From Paraburkholderia acidicola (GTDB taxonomy: Bacteria; Pseudomonadota; Gammaproteobacteria; Burkholderiales; Burkholderiaceae), in contig NZ_MTZV01000002.1 in NCBI RefSeq assembly GCF_002362315.1, forward strand, positions 310,001 to 374,000: a stretch of 64,000 bases of DNA. The letters run 5' to 3'. How positions within the stretch are numbered: position 1 is the first letter of the stretch; every line of letters begins with the position of its first letter. Position numbers and translations under genes: made by a program. Under the pieces are notes generated by a model. It saw only the letters and a program-made list of their open reading frames with translations. It ran no database searches and had not been told where the DNA came from. Shown here piece after piece: positions 1 to 8,798 of this stretch.

Positions 1-83
1 GCGACACTTCCGTCGCAGGTCAGCCGTCCGTGCCTGGAGCCGGGCGGCATCGACCTGTCCCCAACGCGAGAGAGATAAAACCG

Positions 84-1664
84 ATGAACAAGAAACTGAT
101 CTGCGCGACGCTTACCGCGATCGCAGCAGCAATCGGGCTGTACGCCTGTGGCGGCAACGACATCAGCGGCAAGCCCGACATCACCGCGGTGAAGACCGTC
201 GTCGTCATCTATGCGGAGAACCGCAGCTTCGACAACCTGTACGGCAACTTCCCTGGCGCCAACGGCTTGCAAAACGTGAGCGCGACAAGCGCGCAGCAGC
301 TCGACCGCGACGGCTCGGTGCTCGCCACGCTGCCGCAGATCTGGAACGGTCTCACCCAGACCGGCGTCACGCCCGTGATCACCCAGGCCATGACGGCCAA
401 TCTGCCGAACGCCGCCTTCGCCATCGACGATCCGAACGGCTTCAACGCACCGGCCAGTGCGACGACACGCGACCTGTATCACCGGTTCTACGAGAACCAG
501 ATGCAGATCGACGGCGGCAAGAACGACAAGTTCGCCGCGTGGGCTGACTCGGGTGGCCTCGTGATGGGTCACTACACGATGAACGCGGACAAGCTGCCGC
601 TGTGGAAGATCGCGCAGCAATACACGCTCGCCGACAACTTCTTCATGGGTTCATTCGGCGGCTCGTTCCTGAACCACCAGTGGCTCGTCTGCGCGTGCAC
701 GCCGACCTATCCGAATGCGGACAAGAGCCCCGCCGCCGGATCGATTTCGTCGGTGAATACGGATGGTGTGTCGCTGAAGCTCGCGACGAATTCGCCGGCG
801 TCGGCGTTGAGCGGCCCGCCGAAGTACGTCAACTCGGGCAACCTGACGCCCGATTTCTACGCGATCAACACGATGCAGCCGCCGTATCAACCGAGCGGCA
901 ATAAAGCCGCTTCGGGCGGCGACGCGAACCTCGCGGACCCGGGCGCTGCGACGACCTTGCCGCCGCAGACCCAGCAGAACATCGGTGACCTGTTGAATAC
1001 GGCCGGTGTGTCGTGGGCATGGTACGGCGGTGCATGGGGCGCAGCGCAGCAAGCCGCGCAAACCGGTACGTCGGGCGTGATCTATGGTGCGAATCTGTCG
1101 GCGCCGAACTTCCAGCCGCATCACCAGCCGTTCAACTACTTCGCCAATCTCGCGCCGGGTTCGGCGAATCGCGCGAAGCATCTGCTCGATGGCGGACTGG
1201 CCGGTTCGGAGTTCATCAAAGCCATCGATGCGGGCACGTTGCCGCAAGTGTCTTTCTACAAACCGCAGGGCAACCTGAACGAACACGCGGGTTACACCGA
1301 CGTGACGTCAGGTGACCAGCATATCGCCGACCTGGTCGCGCATCTGCAGAAGAGCCCGCAGTGGAACAACATGGTCGTCGTCATCACGTATGACGAGAAC
1401 GGCGGCTTCTGGGATCACGTCGCGCCGCCGAAGGGCGACCGCTGGGGTCCGGGTACGCGCATTCCGGCGCTGATCGTTTCGCCGCTCGCGAAGAAGGGCT
1501 ACATCGATCACACGCAGTACGACACGACGTCCATCGTGCGCTTCATCACGCATCGCTTCGCGCTGCCGGCATTGCCGGGACTCACCGCACGCGACAATGC
1601 GCTGGTCGCGAACGGCGGCAAGGCGATGGGCGATCTGACGAACGCGCTGGATATCGCACATTAA
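84..1664 (+). CDS. Phosphoesterase-family lipoprotein (AcpA-like acid phosphatase)
   Basis: A 526-residue exported protein of the phospholipase C/acid phosphatase AcpA superfamily, which hydrolyses phosphomonoesters or phosphodiesters outside the cytoplasm. The start at 84 follows a purine-rich GAGAGA and gives a signal peptide ending in a lipobox-like LYAC (Cys22), so it is probably a lipoprotein. The metal-site motif ENRSFDN lies at residues 45-51 and the C-terminal YDENGGFWDH motif near 435; both are typical of the family and carry acidic metal ligands. A paralogous, longer Tat-exported enzyme lies at 52332. It stands alone and is followed by a good terminator. Substrate is not deducible; acid phosphatase is more likely than phosphatidylcholine phospholipase because of its shorter length and lack of the C-terminal domains. 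Confidence 0.85.
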   Translation: MNKKLICATLTAIAAAIGLYACGGNDISGKPDITAVKTVVVIYAENRSFDNLYGNFPGANGLQNVSATSAQQLDRDGSVLATLPQIWNGLTQTGVTPVITQAMTANLPNAAFAIDDPNGFNAPASATTRDLYHRFYENQMQIDGGKNDKFAAWADSGGLVMGHYTMNADKLPLWKIAQQYTLADNFFMGSFGGSFLNHQWLVCACTPTYPNADKSPAAGSISSVNTDGVSLKLATNSPASALSGPPKYVNSGNLTPDFYAINTMQPPYQPSGNKAASGGDANLADPGAATTLPPQTQQNIGDLLNTAGVSWAWYGGAWGAAQQAAQTGTSGVIYGANLSAPNFQPHHQPFNYFANLAPGSANRAKHLLDGGLAGSEFIKAIDAGTLPQVSFYKPQGNLNEHAGYTDVTSGDQHIADLVAHLQKSPQWNNMVVVITYDENGGFWDHVAPPKGDRWGPGTRIPALIVSPLAKKGYIDHTQYDTTSIVRFITHRFALPALPGLTARDNALVANGGKAMGDLTNALDIAH

Positions 1665-1743
1665 TACGGCGCGTTGATGCATTGCTTTGATGCATTGCGT
1701 TGACACACGATAAGCAGCAGTCCGCTCAAGGCGGGACTTTCGC

Positions 1744-1768
1744 AAGGCAGCTTCGGCTGCCTTTTTTT
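1744..1768 (+). terminator. Rho-independent terminator after the AcpA-like gene
   Basis: A perfect 8-bp stem AAGGCAGC/GCTGCCTT closed by a UUCG tetraloop (1744-1763) runs into a tract of T. It is placed to end rightward transcription of the phosphatase gene. Confidence 0.9.
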
Positions 1769-1783
1769 ATGTCAGCGTGTCGG

Positions 1784-2059
1784 TCACTTTCCTGTAGCCA
1801 ACCGCGGACCGATCGTCCGGCCTGACCCAAAGTCCGCAATCACTTTCGGCACCACGCTGGCCGACGGCTGGATTCCGCGCGTCTGCACGTCCTCAAGGAA
1901 CAGGACGCGTGCGCGCCAGTATTCGAGCTGAATGTTGGCATCGATCACGCGCTGCTCCGCGGTGAACAGCTGCATGCGCGCATTGACCAGCATCGACGTT
2001 GCCGCTTTCTCGGGCGTGGGCGCGCGTTGTTGCATCAACCGGCTGAGCCACTTTGCCAT
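1784..2059 (-). CDS. Conserved-type small hypothetical protein, 91 aa
   Basis: A 91-residue soluble protein of unknown function. It begins MAKWLSRLMQQR and has an amphipathic, probably helical middle (LFTAEQRVIDANIQLEYWRA), a pattern expected of a helical hairpin or coiled coil. There is no signal peptide or membrane segment. The start ATG at 2059 is preceded on the minus strand by GGAGGT, a strong ribosome binding site, which is the main support that the gene is real. It is convergent with the phosphatase gene and monocistronic. I do not recognise the family. Confidence 0.7.
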   Translation of the reverse strand: MAKWLSRLMQQRAPTPEKAATSMLVNARMQLFTAEQRVIDANIQLEYWRARVLFLEDVQTRGIQPSASVVPKVIADFGSGRTIGPRLATGK

Positions 2060-2198
2060 GACGACCTCCGTTCTCGATGGGTACCGGATGGCACCCTGAC
2101 GGGACCATAGTAGGTAGCCCAGTGCGATAAGGCGATGTCATTTAGCCAGAATTGACATTGCGTTTACGACTTTTACCTGGAGATTCAATTGGTTACAT

Positions 2199-3104
2199 TC
2201 AGGCCGAGTGGCTCAGCTGCATCAGGTCCTGCAGCGCTTGCAACGTTGCTGCGGGCGCTTCCTGCGGAATGTTGTGGCCGATACCGGGCAATATCCGGCG
2301 CTCGTAGTGGCCCCGGAAATGTGCGTGATCGCTATCCGTTTTGGACGGCGGATCGACTCCGTCGTCGGCGCCGCACAGTGAAATCGTGGGGACATCGATG
2401 ACGGGTTGCTGGCTTAGCTGGTATTCGATGTCCTCGAGCGCAGGATCGCCTGGCGCGTAGCCGTAACGATGCCGATACGAGTGGATGACGACATCGACGA
2501 AATCGGGATTGTCGAACGAGGCGGAGGTGCACGCGTATGTGTTGTCATCGAACGACCATGAAGGCGACCACAAGCGCCATAACAAGCGGCAAAGCGCTCC
2601 GCGGTTTGCCGTCAGTCCAGCGACACCGCGTTGACCGTGAAAATAGTATTGATACCAGAATCTGTGCTCGGTCTCTGGATCGGCTGGAACGACGGAGGCT
2701 GGGATGTTCTGGATGTTGTAGCCATCGCCGGTGACGAGGCAACGCACCCGCTCCGGCCAGAGCGCCGCGACGATGCAGGCAGCGCGGCCACCCCAGTCGT
2801 AGCCTGCCAGCGCCGCGCGGGGAATTGAAAGCGCATCCAGAAGGTCGAGCAGGTCGCGGGCAAGCGCGGCTTGCTGACCGGAGCGGATTACATCGCTGGA
2901 AATGAATCGGGTTGGGCCGTAGCCGCGCAAGTAGGGTGTGATGACGCGGTGCCCGCTTGCTGCGAGTCCTTCTGCTACGTCGTCATAGCCGCGCGGGTCG
3001 TAGGGGAAGCCGTGCATCAGTACGACCGGGTCACCGGTGGGCGAGCCGCGCTCCTCGTATGCGAGATCGAGCATCGCGGTGCGGATGTGGTGGATGTTGG
3101 TCAT
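2199..3104 (-). CDS. Alpha/beta hydrolase, epoxide hydrolase/haloalkane dehalogenase type
   Basis: A 301-residue cytoplasmic alpha/beta hydrolase. The oxyanion-hole motif HGFP is at residues 31-34 and the nucleophile elbow reads GYDWGG, placing an aspartate (Asp103) rather than serine as nucleophile; that points to the epoxide hydrolase/dehalogenase branch. The catalytic histidine is in GIGHNIPQEAP near the C-terminus. Length fits the family. It is encoded alone, between the 91-aa gene and a tRNA. The physiological substrate is unknown; fluoroacetate/haloalkane dehalogenase or epoxide hydrolase are the main alternatives. Confidence 0.85.
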   Translation of the reverse strand: MTNIHHIRTAMLDLAYEERGSPTGDPVVLMHGFPYDPRGYDDVAEGLAASGHRVITPYLRGYGPTRFISSDVIRSGQQAALARDLLDLLDALSIPRAALAGYDWGGRAACIVAALWPERVRCLVTGDGYNIQNIPASVVPADPETEHRFWYQYYFHGQRGVAGLTANRGALCRLLWRLWSPSWSFDDNTYACTSASFDNPDFVDVVIHSYRHRYGYAPGDPALEDIEYQLSQQPVIDVPTISLCGADDGVDPPSKTDSDHAHFRGHYERRILPGIGHNIPQEAPAATLQALQDLMQLSHSA

Positions 3105-3148
3105 GGTGGCATGACATACCAGAGCGTCTCCGGGATGCAGCGAGACTT

Positions 3149-3223
3149 TGGCCCCCCCACGAGGAATCGAACCTCGATTTCAGGTTTAGAAGACCCGTGT
3201 TCTATCCGTTGAACTATGGGGAG
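3149..3223 (-). tRNA. tRNA-Arg (anticodon TCT)
   Basis: Read on the minus strand the sequence folds as a cloverleaf: acceptor CTCCCCA/TGGGGGG with one T-G pair, D-stem GTTC/GAAC, anticodon stem CGGGT/ACCTG with loop CTTCTAA (anticodon TCT, arginine AGA), T-stem CGAGG/CCTCG with loop TTCGATT, discriminator G and encoded CCA. Reads the rare AGA codon in this high-GC genome. Confidence 0.93.
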
Positions 3224-3302
3224 GCAAGACCGCGATTTTAACCGACTGTGCGTCCGCTGACGAGGTTGCTCTTCGATCGGGATCGCACGCCGGCAAAAAC
3301 CC

Positions 3303-4133
3303 TCACACCGGTGCCGGATGCAGCACGAACCAGCCGAGACACAACGCACCCGCGATCACGCAATACACGCCGAACGCAGCGAGCCGCCCGCGCCCTTCGA
3401 AATAGCGCATCAGGAAGCGCACGCTGAGGTACGCCGCGACCGCAGTCAGCACACCGCCGAGCACTGCATCGGCGAGCTGGCCGGGCGCATGAAACAGCTT
3501 CGGCACTTCGAGCAGACCTGCCGCGAAGATGATCGGTGTGCCGAGCAGGAACGCGAACTCGGCGGCCTTCTCGGATGTCAGGCCCGCCGCGTTGCCGGCA
3601 ATCATCGTCAGACCGCTGCGCGAAAAACCTGGAATCAGCGCGCCGATCTGCGCAAGCCCGACGAGAAACGCCTGCTTGAACGTGAGCTTTTCAGGCGCAA
3701 GGTGTGCGCGTGCGCGTTGCAAGCGATCGCCGAACCACAGCAGTACACCATTGACGATCAGCGCGATCGCCACGATCCGCAGATCGTGGAACAGGTGTTC
3801 CAGCCGCTTCTCCAGCAACAGACCGACGATGCCAGCGGGAATCGTGCCGATGATCAGCGCCCACATCATGTGGCCATCGTCGTTAGGACGCCCTGCCAGC
3901 GAAGCGAAAAAACCGCGCACGAGCGCAACCCAGCGTTCACGGAAATACCACAGCAGCGCGAAGGCGGTGCCCAGATGCAGCGCGACGAGGAACGGCAGCA
4001 GTTGCGGCGCATGCGCGTCGATATGCATACCGAACAGCGCGGGGACGAGCAGCGTGTGACCAAGACTGCTGACCGGAAAGAGTTCGGTGACGCCCTGCAA
4101 CACGCTCAGAAAAATCAGAAACCACAAGCTCAC
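3303..4133 (-). CDS. uppP: Undecaprenyl-diphosphatase UppP (BacA)
   Basis: An integral membrane phosphatase that recycles undecaprenyl diphosphate to the monophosphate lipid carrier for peptidoglycan, O-antigen and other envelope glycans; overexpression gives bacitracin resistance. The start is a GTG at 4133 after AAAGAGGG; this gives the usual 276 residues, whereas an upstream in-frame ATG would add a non-family N-terminus. The first conserved motif is [12 protein letters not shown] at the N-terminus and the second is PGFSRSG with the catalytic arginine/serine region. Multiple hydrophobic helices fill the rest. Stands alone between a tRNA and a small membrane-protein gene. Confidence 0.95.
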   Translation of the reverse strand: MSLWFLIFLSVLQGVTELFPVSSLGHTLLVPALFGMHIDAHAPQLLPFLVALHLGTAFALLWYFRERWVALVRGFFASLAGRPNDDGHMMWALIIGTIPAGIVGLLLEKRLEHLFHDLRIVAIALIVNGVLLWFGDRLQRARAHLAPEKLTFKQAFLVGLAQIGALIPGFSRSGLTMIAGNAAGLTSEKAAEFAFLLGTPIIFAAGLLEVPKLFHAPGQLADAVLGGVLTAVAAYLSVRFLMRYFEGRGRLAAFGVYCVIAGALCLGWFVLHPAPV

Positions 4134-4451
4134 GCGACGGCCCTCTTTGGTGAAAGTGTGAACGAACAGCGCGCCGGATCTTGCGATCCGACGCCCGGAA
4201 GCGCACCGATTATGACTGGCGCACAAGACAGCGCCAAGCGTTTGAGCAGAGATTTACGGAAATTTGCGGCACTGCGGCACAACTCGATACGATTGTTACG
4301 CCGCAGAAAACACAAAGCCCGCCTGAGTGGCGGGCCTGAAGAGTGGCGACCAATGCGCCAGAAAAACGGAGCAGCGCGAAGACAGACAGCGACCGGGACA
4401 GTCGCCGCGGCGAACCATGGCCAGCAAAAATGCGGCCGGTTCGACCTCGCC
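4134..4451. other. Non-coding gap with one leftward terminator
   Basis: No convincing gene is seen here. It carries the uppP upstream region on the minus strand and the terminator at 4303-4335 that ends the 28-aa gene. Confidence 0.6.
4303..4335 (-). terminator. Leftward terminator after the 28-aa membrane peptide gene
   Basis: A 7-bp perfect stem GCCCGCC/GGCGGGC (4317-4335) is followed on the minus strand by TTTGTGTTTT. It lies 117 bp downstream of the tiny gene at 4452-4538 and supports that unit being transcribed. Confidence 0.75.
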
Positions 4452-4538
4452 TTAACGCGCGATCTGGTAGAAGAAGTAGATCGTGCTGGCGGTGAACATA
4501 CCGAACAGTGCCACACCCATTGCCATTGCGAGATCCAT
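4452..4538 (-). CDS. 28-residue single-pass membrane microprotein
   Basis: A small ORF of 28 codons starting at 4538 directly after a near-ideal GGAGG with correct spacing (GGAGGCATC-ATG) and ending in TAA. The peptide starts MDLAMAMGVAL, has one hydrophobic helix of about 20 residues (VALFGMFTASTIYFFYQ) and ends in basic IAR. A strong terminator follows. The combination of SD, single helix and private terminator makes translation likely. It is unlike CydX or CcoQ. Its function is unknown; small membrane subunits of larger complexes or stress-induced membrane peptides are possibilities. Confidence 0.65.
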   Translation of the reverse strand: MDLAMAMGVALFGMFTASTIYFFYQIAR

Positions 4539-4729
4539 GATGCCTCCGGAAACTTGCCAGCCCGGCAGCAGGAGTGACCGGGCAACTGGACAGATTATCG
4601 GTAAGCCGATGCTTCACGTCACGCCCGCAGTTTCCCCAGAGAGGGTTTCCCCGTAGGGCAAAGCAGCGCACAATCGGCAGCGCACGCCGCACCTCTAACG
4701 CCCTCTAACCCCCTTCTCATCAGCCCGCC

Positions 4730-5638
4730 ATGCCTGAAATCCAGCCCCCGCCCACCGTCGATCTCGCGCACGGCGCGTCCCTGCTCCGTTTCGCCCCGCA
4801 AGCGGGCGGCCGTCTGCTGTCATGGCAGATCGACGGCAAGCCTGTCATTCACTGGCCCGATCACGCGGACTGGAGCCAGCCCTCGAAAATCCGTGGCGGC
4901 AACCCGCTGCTGTTTCCGTTTCTCGCGCGACATCGCGTCGACGGGAAGATCGGCTTCTGGCGCGACGCGCAGGGCACGGTACGCGAAGTGCCGATGCACG
5001 GGTTCGCCCGCGATCTGCCGTTCGATACCACCGTCGCCGCCGACGGCCAAAGCCTGCACATGACGCTCGCCGATAGCGCCGCGACGCGCACCGGCTATCC
5101 GTTCGGCTTTCGCTTCGAAGCCGTGTACCGGCTCGTCGACGACCACACGCTCGACGTCGAGCTGACCACCACCAACACCGGCGATACCGCGCTGCCCTAC
5201 TACGCGGGCCATCACTTCTACTTCGAGCTGCCGCACGAGCAACGTGGCGAAACCGTGCTCGAGCTGCCGCCCTCGCAGCGCCGCTACCAGTTGCCGGACG
5301 GCTCGATCAGCGCAGCGGAACCCGGCGAGCCGCGCTATACGCTCGACGAGACACGCATCATCGATCGCTTCCACTGCCTCGAGGGTGTGTCGGACCAGCC
5401 GGTACGGCTCACCGCGCCCGGCCTGAACCGCGTGATAACGATCGATCTGCGGCGCCCCGGTTCGCTCGACTGGTACGCGGTCACCACGTGGACCGAAGCG
5501 CCGGACTCCGACTTCTATTGCGTCGAGCCGTGGCTCGGGCTACCCGATGCGATTCACAACGGCCTCGGTCTGCGCTGGCTCGAACCGGGCCACAGCGAAA
5601 CGGCCGCCTTGCGCATCAAGGTCGAGGCGCTGCGCTGA
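4730..5638 (+). CDS. Aldose 1-epimerase-family protein (hexose/hexose-6-phosphate mutarotase)
   Basis: A 302-residue cytoplasmic protein of the galactose mutarotase fold, interconverting alpha and beta anomers of a hexose or hexose-6-phosphate. Visible family motifs are NPLLFPF (near residue 60), MHGFAR (near 88), GHHFYFELP (near 159, catalytic His) and the late CVEPW (near 263, catalytic Glu). The length is that of the bacterial glucose-6-phosphate 1-epimerase/aldose epimerase group. No sugar operon surrounds it, so the substrate remains open. The start ATG at 4730 is the only one that keeps the N-terminal strand region intact. Confidence 0.85.
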   Translation: MPEIQPPPTVDLAHGASLLRFAPQAGGRLLSWQIDGKPVIHWPDHADWSQPSKIRGGNPLLFPFLARHRVDGKIGFWRDAQGTVREVPMHGFARDLPFDTTVAADGQSLHMTLADSAATRTGYPFGFRFEAVYRLVDDHTLDVELTTTNTGDTALPYYAGHHFYFELPHEQRGETVLELPPSQRRYQLPDGSISAAEPGEPRYTLDETRIIDRFHCLEGVSDQPVRLTAPGLNRVITIDLRRPGSLDWYAVTTWTEAPDSDFYCVEPWLGLPDAIHNGLGLRWLEPGHSETAALRIKVEALR

Positions 5639-5771
5639 CCTGCCCTCAACTGACCTTCCGCCGCCGCACCCGTGCCGTTTTCGCGTGTCCGGGTGCAAAA
5701 CCGTTAGAATCGGACGTTTTGCTTCTGCCGCGTGATCGGGATCGGCGCGCGGCAGCGCTTTGCGAGGTCCA

Positions 5772-6500
5772 ATGCTGGGAACAACAATCAGACGGCTCGC
5801 CTGCGTGCCGGTTACCGCTGTACTCGTCACGATGCTCGCCGCATGCGGTTCCGCACCGGTCGGGCCCGGTTACTACCGCGTCGAACGCGGCGACACGCTC
5901 TCGAAGATCGCGCGCAGTAACCGGCAGTCGATGTCGAGCATCGCGCGCTGGAACAATCTGTCGAATCCGGATGCCCTCGAGGTCGGTCAGGTGTTGCGCA
6001 TCGCGCCGCCCGCCGGATCGGTGAGCACCGCGGGCAGCGCACGTAGCAGCGGCAGTACCGGTAGCACGCGCACGCCGGCTTCGAGCAGCGCACCGGCCGA
6101 AACCGCGGACGCGCCGGTCAGTGCGCCCACCACATCGATATCGCTGATCTGGCCGGCCAACGGCACGGTCACGCGAACCTTCGACGGCAAGAACTCGAAG
6201 GGCATCGACATCACCAATACCGCCGGCACGCCGGTCGTCGCTGCGGCGGCAGGGTCGGTGGTCTATGCGGGGAACGGTTTGCGCGGCTACGGCAATCTGC
6301 TGATCATCAAGCACAACTCGGAATATCTGACCGCCTATGCGCACAACCGGGCCCTCTTCGTGAAGGAAGGCCAGGCGGTGACGCAAGGACAGAAGATTGC
6401 CGAAATGGGCGACACCGACAGCGACCGCGTCGTGCTGCACTTCGAGCTGCGCTATCAGGGACGCTCGATCGACCCGTCGCGGGCGCTGCCGGCCCGCTAG
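5772..6500 (+). CDS. NlpD-like lipoprotein: LysM plus degenerate M23 domain (amidase activator)
   Basis: A 242-residue envelope lipoprotein with lipobox LAAC (Cys25), a LysM peptidoglycan-binding domain at about 33-78 (YYRVERGDTLSKIA) and a C-terminal LytM/M23 domain at about 130-242. Two zinc-ligand positions of active M23 enzymes are changed: the HxGID histidine is replaced (SKGIDI) and the final HLHFE reads VLHFE. That matches NlpD/EnvC-type proteins, which do not cut peptidoglycan but activate amidases for septal splitting. The ATG at 5772 follows GCGAGG and is preferred to an upstream TTG. It is not next to rpoS, the usual nlpD neighbour, so it may be a second paralogue. Confidence 0.88.
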   Translation: MLGTTIRRLACVPVTAVLVTMLAACGSAPVGPGYYRVERGDTLSKIARSNRQSMSSIARWNNLSNPDALEVGQVLRIAPPAGSVSTAGSARSSGSTGSTRTPASSSAPAETADAPVSAPTTSISLIWPANGTVTRTFDGKNSKGIDITNTAGTPVVAAAAGSVVYAGNGLRGYGNLLIIKHNSEYLTAYAHNRALFVKEGQAVTQGQKIAEMGDTDSDRVVLHFELRYQGRSIDPSRALPAR

Positions 6501-6648
6501 CGCGAGGTGGGACGAACCCCGGGACGAACCCGGGCACGCGCCGTGCTGCCAGCGGTCGTCATGCCGCAATGGAACCGCACGCGTCGTGCGGTGCTCCATT
6601 GATGGCAGGACGCGGCATCGGGCCGCGTCCCACATCAGGACTTCCGCG

Positions 6649-6957
6649 ATGAAAACCGCACTCTGCGCGGCCGGCATCGCCGCGCTGGCACTGGCGAGCC
6701 TCGCCGGCTGCTCCAGCACGACGACGCTCACCTATCTGCCTGACGGCCAGGCAGGTTTCGCCATCAACTGCAGTGGCAGCGATGCCAGCTCCAACTGGGG
6801 CGAATGCTACAAGCGCGCGGGCGAAGCCTGCGGTGCCTATGGCTACGACGTCATTTCGAAGGATGTCGACAATGGGGCAACCGCTGGCGGCTCGCTCGGC
6901 GGACTGCTCGGGGCGAACGTCAAGAACCGGTCGATGGTGATTCGCTGCAAGCAGTAG
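6649..6957 (+). CDS. Small secreted lipoprotein, 102 aa
   Basis: A 102-residue lipoprotein: hydrophobic signal ending LAGC (Cys21), then a mature domain with four further cysteines (NCSG, GECYK, EACGAYG and a terminal RCKQ) and a Gly-rich stretch. The cysteine pattern suggests two disulfides in the periplasm. The start at 6649 is preceded by an AGGACTT stretch. Similar short proteins are common in Burkholderia, but I cannot name a function. It is the second gene rightward of the NlpD-like gene, with 148 bp between them. Confidence 0.75.
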   Translation: MKTALCAAGIAALALASLAGCSSTTTLTYLPDGQAGFAINCSGSDASSNWGECYKRAGEACGAYGYDVISKDVDNGATAGGSLGGLLGANVKNRSMVIRCKQ

Positions 6958-6987
6958 CCTCAACCGCGGGCGACCCTCGAGCACCGC

Positions 6988-7016
6988 GCAAAAAAAGCCC
7001 GGCACGAGGCCGGGCT
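6988..7016 (-). terminator. Hairpin with leftward T-run
   Basis: Perfect 7-bp stem GCCCGGC/GCCGGGC at 6997-7015 with seven A on the left side (T on the minus strand). It sits just after the 102-aa lipoprotein gene on the plus strand, so it may stop a leftward transcript from the AT-rich region beyond or act weakly in both directions. Confidence 0.6.
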
Positions 7017-7585
7017 AACGGGGGTTCGGCGCATATCGGCAAAGGACCGGTTCACCATGCGCCGATTGGAAATCTAACAACGCATCTATGCACACGCAAT
7101 CGATTAATTGTGTGGAAAATGTGTTGCGGCGCACGGAATACGCATTATGTGAATATAAATCGTTAAATTAACGCAGTAAATCACACGATATCACACGTGT
7201 CATCGCCAAGGATATTTTCATCTTGTTATTAATGCCGCCTGGCGCTGAGGCCTATGTGGTGGGCATTTGCTGAATATCGCACGGTGCGACAAATACCAAC
7301 CCGGAGCGACAATCGTTAAATCGATTCAAGTATCCAGGCGTGCGATTACTATCACCCCGTATTCGTGCGCAAGCACACCAATATGAGAACCTTCGTTGAA
7401 TCCACGAGACGACCGCAGTCGTCGCCTCAGGTCTTCCCGTCCGAAATAAATACCTCTGAAAGCGATCTAAATAATCAGCTTAATAGATTGTAAATATCCG
7501 CGGAATGCGATGCACGTGACACAACCCACCGGTTTTCGACGCGCGCCGATGGTTTATAGTAGCGACCGCTGTCCGAACCCCACTG
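7017..7585. other. AT-rich non-coding stretch of about 570 bp
   Basis: This stretch is clearly richer in A/T than its surroundings (for example the part around 7100-7200 and 7440-7500). A 36-codon ATG ORF at 7383-7493 lacks a ribosome binding site and resembles nothing known. It probably holds the promoter of the DUF2288 gene; no specific operator could be defined. Confidence 0.5.
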
Positions 7586-7900
7586 ATGCTTATGACCTTG
7601 CCCGCCTCCTCCCACAGTCCGATGTACGCCAAACTGCTCGCGGAAACCGCGAAGATCGGCTGGTCCGAACTCGAACGTTTCTTTGCGCGCGGCATGCTGC
7701 TGCGCGTCGCCGGCGACCTCGATCTTGTGAGCGTGGCCGAAGCCATCGCCAGCGACGCCACCGAGCAGGTCACGCAGTGGCTATCGGCGGGGCTCGTCGA
7801 ACGCGTCCAGGCCGACACAGCCGCCGATTTCGCGGCCCGCGATCCTAACCTGTGGGCCGTCGTGGTCTCGCCGTGGATCTGCGTCCAGGAACGCGCCTGA
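7586..7900 (+). CDS. DUF2288-family protein
   Basis: A 104-residue small cytoplasmic protein recognisable as DUF2288 from the pattern KLLAETAKIGWSELERFFARG followed by a VSVAEAIASD helix and a C-terminal LWAVVVSPWICVQ. The family is of unknown function and widespread in proteobacteria and cyanobacteria. The start at 7586 or at the next ATG two codons on are both possible. It is monocistronic behind the AT-rich region. Confidence 0.8.
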   Translation: MLMTLPASSHSPMYAKLLAETAKIGWSELERFFARGMLLRVAGDLDLVSVAEAIASDATEQVTQWLSAGLVERVQADTAADFAARDPNLWAVVVSPWICVQERA

Positions 7901-8118
7901 GCAATATCGGAGTACCACGGGGCACCACGGGGCGCCGCAGATTCCAGTTACCGCTTGAAACAAGCGCATACAAATCGCATAGCCGATTCGTGCTCGAATA
8001 GCCGCAGCCCGCGCGCTCCGCGCGAACAGTGCTCGCGGGTCAGAAGCTCCGGCGTGCCCGCGCCGGGGCTTCGCCTTTCACTATGTCCTCGCGCGGTGTC
8101 CTCGCGCAGTGTCCTCGA

Positions 8119-8304
8119 TTACTGCGGCGCGTCCGCTGCAGATGGCGCGCTCATCGCTGGCGGCCGGTCGTCGGTGGGTACGCCGTGATAGTCGGGCGGG
8201 TCCTTCGGCGGCGCGCGATGAGCGGTGGATGAACTGTCGGCGCAACCCGCGACGAACAGAATCAGGGACGAAAACAGCGGGACCAGCCATGCGGCGCGAT
8301 TCAT
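8119..8304 (-). CDS. Small Pro-rich lipoprotein, 61 aa
   Basis: A 61-residue predicted lipoprotein: signal MNRAAWLVPLF, lipobox VAGC (Cys21), then a short disordered Ser/Pro-rich tail (APPKDPPDYHG). There is no catalytic domain. The start at 8304 gives a compact signal peptide; upstream in-frame codons would destroy it. No strong SD is seen. It is divergent from the 57-aa gene at 8467. Function unknown. Confidence 0.6.
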   Translation of the reverse strand: MNRAAWLVPLFSSLILFVAGCADSSSTAHRAPPKDPPDYHGVPTDDRPPAMSAPSAADAPQ

Positions 8305-8466
8305 AAATTCTCGAAGCAAGGAATGTGAAAGCCGCAGGTACAAACGACTGCGGCCCTGCAGTCTACCCGCAACGCAGCATGCGCGACGACAAGCCGGCAC
8401 ACCCCTTTCCCTTTGCCGCAACTGACCTACCATGTACGCATGGCCGCGTTGCGAAAGGAGGCTGCC

Positions 8467-8640
8467 ATGGAAGCAGAAACAATCGCCGGATTGATCGGTC
8501 TTGGCGTCGGCGTACTGGTGCTGATCGCACTGTCGGTGTTCGAATCGCGCAATTACCGGCGCGAGCACGGCGGCGAAAGCATGACGCACCACTGGCTGGC
8601 CGAGCATCACATGCTCGACTGGATGCGGCGCAAGCACTAA
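8467..8640 (+). CDS. Small single-pass membrane protein, 57 aa
   Basis: A 57-residue protein beginning MEAETIAGLIG with one transmembrane helix (about residues 5-25) and a basic, His-rich C-terminal tail (MTHHWLAEHHMLDWMRRKH). The start is fixed by a strong AAAGGAGG at 8455-8462. The tail, with several histidines, could bind metal or face the cytoplasm. A terminator follows at 8712. I do not know a named family. Confidence 0.72.
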   Translation: MEAETIAGLIGLGVGVLVLIALSVFESRNYRREHGGESMTHHWLAEHHMLDWMRRKH

Positions 8641-8711
8641 CTTGCGTGCACTGCGATCGCGCCGCTAAGCCTGTACCGCCCGCGCGATCCGTACTGCCGG
8701 TATGTTCCCGT

Positions 8712-8744
8712 CGGCCCCGATCACGCGGGCCGCGTTTTTCTTTT
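8712..8744 (+). terminator. Terminator after the 57-aa membrane protein gene
   Basis: Stem CGGCCC/GGGCCG (8712-8732) followed by CGTTTTTCTTTT. Confidence 0.65.
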
Positions 8745-8798
8745 GTTGTCATTCGCAGCGCAGCATGCGACGCCGCAGATTCGCCGCGCGACGACTGA

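Noticed and set aside
1..83. Possible end of an upstream gene at the left edge
   Set aside because: No stop-bounded frame with a recognised tail is seen in the first 83 bases; it reads as an upstream leader.
6988..7016. Rightward terminator of the 102-aa lipoprotein gene
   Set aside because: The T-run is on the minus strand; on the plus strand the hairpin is followed by AACGGGG, so rightward use is weak.
7383..7493. A 36-codon ORF in the AT-rich gap
   Set aside because: No ribosome binding site and no coding signature.
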